Source: an uncultured Moraxellaceae bacterium
GTDB taxonomy: Bacteria; Pseudomonadota; Gammaproteobacteria; Pseudomonadales; Moraxellaceae
Direction: 5' to 3'
Assembly (NCBI GenBank): GCA_937928295.1
Contig: CALEYY010000218.1
Location: forward strand, 1-7,883
Length of the DNA: 7,883 bases
Every line of letters begins with the position of its first letter. The stretch's first letter is position 1. Shown here one piece after another: positions 5,471 through 7,883 of the stretch. A program made the position numbers and the translations under genes. The notes beneath the pieces are model-generated. The model did not search any database. It was given only the letters and a program-made list of their open reading frames with translations, and was not told the origin of the DNA.

Positions 5471-7151
5471 TTTTTGCCGAGTAGTTCGGCAGCCAGCGTG
5501 TCAGCACATCGTGCAGTGCGCGCATGTCGATGGGCTTTGGCAGAAAGTCGTCCATGCCGGCTTCGTGTGCCTGCATTCGGTGTGACGCTGAAATATGTGC
5601 CGTGATGGCGATGATGGGTACCTGTGGTGCACTGGCACTGGCGGCGCGCAGTGTTTGCGCTCGCCAAAGCTGAGTCGTGGAAAACCCATCCAGCTTTGGC
5701 AGATCACAATCCATCAGCACTAGATCAAATACCTCGCCCCCCAGTAGTTGGAGCGCCTCTTGGCCATCGCCGGCCAGACGGGTCTGACAGTTCAGTTTGA
5801 GCAAAAGACCTGCGAGCACTTGCTGAACCCACGGATTATCTTCTACCACCAATATGCGAGTAATCGTGGAGAGTGGTCTTGATGGTGTAGCTATCGATAT
5901 TACTGGAGACGGATCTTGTGATCTTGGTTTGCTGCTTGCTCCTGTCAGTATCGCTTTGGGCGTATGCGATATTGCACTCTTCTCAAGCACATGCAGCAAT
6001 GTTGGTATCGCAAGCAAATGCCAAAGCATCAGAATTTGATAGGGCTCTGCCACAAAAGGAAGGAATCCACGCAAGGTTGCATCGCTTAGTAGTTGACTAG
6101 CAAGTCCGATGGCGATGATGCCACGATACAGTTTGGCACCCGTGATACTTCGCTGTGCAGGCTGCCAGAGCGCTGCAATGATAGCGGCATAGCTCAGCCA
6201 GCGCAGTGCATCGGCGGCAGGGAGCCATTGGTTTTGCAGCCAAGTGACAGCGGTTAGCATCCAGAGTAGGTTGAGTAGGATGACCGCTTGCAATAGCTGT
6301 TGCACGTTGGTCGTGAGAGCTTGTTGCTGTGCAAGGAATTGTCGACACAGCAGGATATGAGCAATGCTGAGCATACAGCAGCTGAGCTGAATGAAACTGT
6401 GCAGCGAGCTGGGCACATCCAGCCACCAGTAGCCCAAGACGCCACGATCAACCATGGCCTGCACAATAGCCATGATAATGACGAAGCCGAATGCCCAGCG
6501 TACGGAGAGGCTGAGTCGGGCACTGCGCAGGCCTGCCATGCCAAGGGCCATACCACCGAGCAGGCCTAGGCCAGCCCCGAAAAGTCCAGCACTGTTCTGG
6601 AGTGCCTTAAACAGACCATTTTCACTACTAAGGTGTATGGGTGTGGCCAAGGGGTATGTGGATTGCAGGCGTACATAAGTCATGGAGCTTCCCTCTGGGA
6701 TGCTCAGATTGAAGCTGTAGCCGAGCCCCGTGGTATCACCGCGTGGTGATAACTCGGCCGAGCCGGCATGTCGGATCAGCCAAGAGCCATTACTCTGACG
6801 GGTCATGACTTCGATATGACTCAGATTGGCACGACTGAACTCAATGATACGCCGTTGCTCCAGGCCATCATTGCGAGTTTTTAGGCGTAGCCATATACCA
6901 TTTGCGAGATGGCCTTGAGCTAACACAGGCTGATCAAGCGCTTGCCAAGGCAAGTTATCGGCTTGTGCCAGCAGCTGTGACGAGTTCAGTGTCGAGAGCC
7001 GGGATGGCAGCTTGTCTAGCCACGGTGCAATTTCAAGACGGTTGATGGCGGTCTCCACGACGAATGTCGGGGCCGTAATGGCATGCGCTGTCAGGCTGAG
7101 CAGCGTCAGGCAGCAGACTAGGCTGAAACGAATAAGGCGGGACATGATCAT
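5466..7151 (-). CDS. 7TMR-DISM membrane sensor fused directly to a receiver (REC) domain, no kinase
   Basis: The 561-residue product has a signal peptide (1-24, AHA cleavage site), a periplasmic DISMED2-like beta domain (about 30-175, with ANGIWLRLKTRNDG, SRANLSHIEVMTR and SMTYVRLQS), and seven hydrophobic segments (about 183-207, 216-236, 250-269, 284-304, 314-330, 342-358, 366-389) matching a 7TMR-DISM membrane unit. A Ser/Pro-rich linker (391-431) leads to a complete REC domain (432-555): acidic pair E437/D438, phosphoacceptor D481 in LMDCDLP, T517 in ITAH, K539 in LPKP. Known relatives usually carry HisKA-HATPase or GGDEF modules after the membrane part; here no H-box and no ATP-binding N or G boxes are visible. 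It may receive phosphate from a separate kinase, or act as a sink or membrane-tethered switch. The start is M1 at 7151 or M3 at 7145; neither has a clear Shine-Dalgarno. It follows maeB on the same strand by 46 bases. Confidence 0.85.
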   Translation of the reverse strand: MIMSRLIRFSLVCCLTLLSLTAHAITAPTFVVETAINRLEIAPWLDKLPSRLSTLNSSQLLAQADNLPWQALDQPVLAQGHLANGIWLRLKTRNDGLEQRRIIEFSRANLSHIEVMTRQSNGSWLIRHAGSAELSPRGDTTGLGYSFNLSIPEGSSMTYVRLQSTYPLATPIHLSSENGLFKALQNSAGLFGAGLGLLGGMALGMAGLRSARLSLSVRWAFGFVIIMAIVQAMVDRGVLGYWWLDVPSSLHSFIQLSCCMLSIAHILLCRQFLAQQQALTTNVQQLLQAVILLNLLWMLTAVTWLQNQWLPAADALRWLSYAAIIAALWQPAQRSITGAKLYRGIIAIGLASQLLSDATLRGFLPFVAEPYQILMLWHLLAIPTLLHVLEKSAISHTPKAILTGASSKPRSQDPSPVISIATPSRPLSTITRILVVEDNPWVQQVLAGLLLKLNCQTRLAGDGQEALQLLGGEVFDLVLMDCDLPKLDGFSTTQLWRAQTLRAASASAPQVPIIAITAHISASHRMQAHEAGMDDFLPKPIDMRALHDVLTRWLPNYSAKT

Positions 7152-7152
7152 G

Positions 7153-7184
7153 CCGGCAAGCCTACACCAGTGCAGGCTTGCCGG
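7153..7184 (-). promoter_or_regulatory. Perfect 11-bp hairpin between maeB and the DISM-REC gene
   Basis: CCGGCAAGCCT (7153-7163) and AGGCTTGCCGG (7174-7184) are exact reverse complements with a 10-base loop. On the minus-strand transcript the stem ends one base before ATG 7151 and seven bases before ATG 7145, covering the place where a Shine-Dalgarno should be. No T-run follows on either strand, so a classic intrinsic terminator is not supported. It could be a leader hairpin limiting translation, a 3' end stabiliser of maeB mRNA, or a protein-binding site. Confidence 0.7.
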
Positions 7185-7197
7185 TCACGAGCGGTGC

Positions 7198-7883
7198 TTA
7201 GCGTCGACTGATGGCCTCGGCCACCGTCAATGCCGTCATGTTGACGATGCGGCGCACGGTCGCGCTTGGCGTCAGAATGTGTACCGGCTTGTCGGCACCG
7301 AGCAGGATCGGGCCGATGGTGACGCCATCGCCACAGGCCGTCTTCAGCAGGTTGAAGGCGATGTTGGCGGCATCCACATTCGGCATGATCAGCAGGTTCG
7401 CCGAGCCCTTCAGGCGCGAGTTCGGGAACAGGTTCAAGCGGATGCTTTCGTCGAGCGCGGCATCGCCGTGCATTTCGCCATCCACTTCCAGATCCGGCGC
7501 CATGTCTTGCAGGAGCTGGAAGGTGTCACGCATCTTGCGCGCGCTCGGCGTGTTCTCGTTGCCGAAGTTGGAGTGCGAGAGCAGGGCGACCTTCGGCGTC
7601 AGACCGAAGTTGCGTACGGCCTCGGCGGCCTTCAGCGTGATGTCGGCCAGTTCCTGTGCGGTCGGGTCCGGGTTCACATAAGTGTCGGCGATGAACAGCG
7701 TGCGATCCTGCAGCATGATCACATTCATGGCGGCATAACCACGACAGTTGTCCTGCAGGCCGATGATGCGATCGATGTAGCGCAGATGCAGATCGTAGTT
7801 GGCGAAAGTGCCGCAGATCATGCCGTCGACTTCACCAAACTTGGTCAGCAGTGCGCCGATCAGCGTGGTGCGACGACGCACTT
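7198..7883 (-). CDS. maeB: NADP-dependent malic enzyme MaeB, C-terminal phosphotransacetylase-like domain (partial)
   Basis: MaeB converts malate to pyruvate and CO2 with reduction of NADP+; its C-terminal domain resembles phosphate acetyltransferase and in E. coli MaeB is linked to allosteric control by acetyl-CoA. The last 227 residues are present, the rest lying beyond the window's right edge (E. coli MaeB has 759). Visible matches to the MaeB tail include TTLIGALLTKFGEVDGMICGT, FIADTYVNPDPTAQELA, VALLSHSNFGNENTPSARKM, DGEMHGDAALDESIR, LKGSANLLIMPNVDAANIA, GPILLGADKPVHILTP and the ending ATVRRIVNMTALTVAEA. A stand-alone Pta is possible in principle, but these blocks, notably the 'GEMHGDAAL...LKGSANLL' stretch and the 'VRRIVNM' end, fit malic enzyme best. 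The stop is TAA at 7198-7200. The local GC (about 65% in 7201-7260) is typical for the window. Confidence 0.9.
   Translation of the reverse strand, partial: VRRRTTLIGALLTKFGEVDGMICGTFANYDLHLRYIDRIIGLQDNCRGYAAMNVIMLQDRTLFIADTYVNPDPTAQELADITLKAAEAVRNFGLTPKVALLSHSNFGNENTPSARKMRDTFQLLQDMAPDLEVDGEMHGDAALDESIRLNLFPNSRLKGSANLLIMPNVDAANIAFNLLKTACGDGVTIGPILLGADKPVHILTPSATVRRIVNMTALTVAEAISRR

Noticed and set aside
5475..5491. Small stem (TGCCGA/TCGGCA, 5-base loop) near the convergent gene ends as a terminator
   Set aside because: The T-run lies before the stem on the plus strand and becomes an A-run after it on the minus strand, so it fits neither direction; it is also inside the REC coding region.
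5859..6060. Mobile element or recently transferred island based on the low-GC patch
   Set aside because: The patch is short, lies inside one gene, and has no transposase, integrase or flanking repeats; GC returns to normal in the same gene.

Overview
This looks like the end of a draft-assembly contig from a high-GC gammaproteobacterium. The evidence is the order prfA-prmC-moeB, the close match of the encoded proteins to gammaproteobacterial families, and the MaeB-type malic enzyme at the right edge. The order prfA-prmC-moeB and a short UbiB-like kinase fit Pseudomonadales-like lineages, but the genus cannot be named from this window. The first 17 bases are not genomic: they match the 3' end of the Illumina read-1 adapter exactly, and the prfA reading frame begins directly after them.

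Layout. Bases 18-3321 (+) form a tightly packed operon: the C-terminal part of prfA (release factor 1), prmC (the methyltransferase that modifies release factors), moeB/thiF-type E1-like adenylyltransferase, and a short ABC1/UbiB-like kinase. Consecutive genes overlap by 4-11 bases. After a 106-base gap, bases 3428-5469 (+) hold a second translationally coupled pair: an exported, probably beta-rich outer-membrane or periplasmic protein of unknown function, and a cytoplasmic protein that looks like a diverged calycin (tocopherol cyclase/AttH-like). On the minus strand, 7198-7883 is the C-terminal part of maeB (NADP-dependent malic enzyme, phosphotransacetylase-like domain). It is followed at 5466-7151 by a 7TMR-DISM membrane sensor fused directly to a response-regulator receiver domain, with no histidine kinase between them. 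The sensor gene and the calycin-like gene converge, and their stop codons lie in one CCTAGG palindrome.

How the genes work together. PrmC methylates the GGQ glutamine of RF1, so the first two genes are functionally linked. MoeB activates a sulfur-carrier protein (MoaD or ThiS type) encoded elsewhere. The ABC1 kinase belongs to the family tied to ubiquinone biosynthesis and lipid handling. The most unusual items are the kinase-less DISM-receiver protein with a perfect 11-bp hairpin covering its ribosome-binding region, and the uncharacterised exported protein/calycin-like pair. No RNA genes, CRISPR arrays, insertion sequences or convincing intrinsic terminators were seen.
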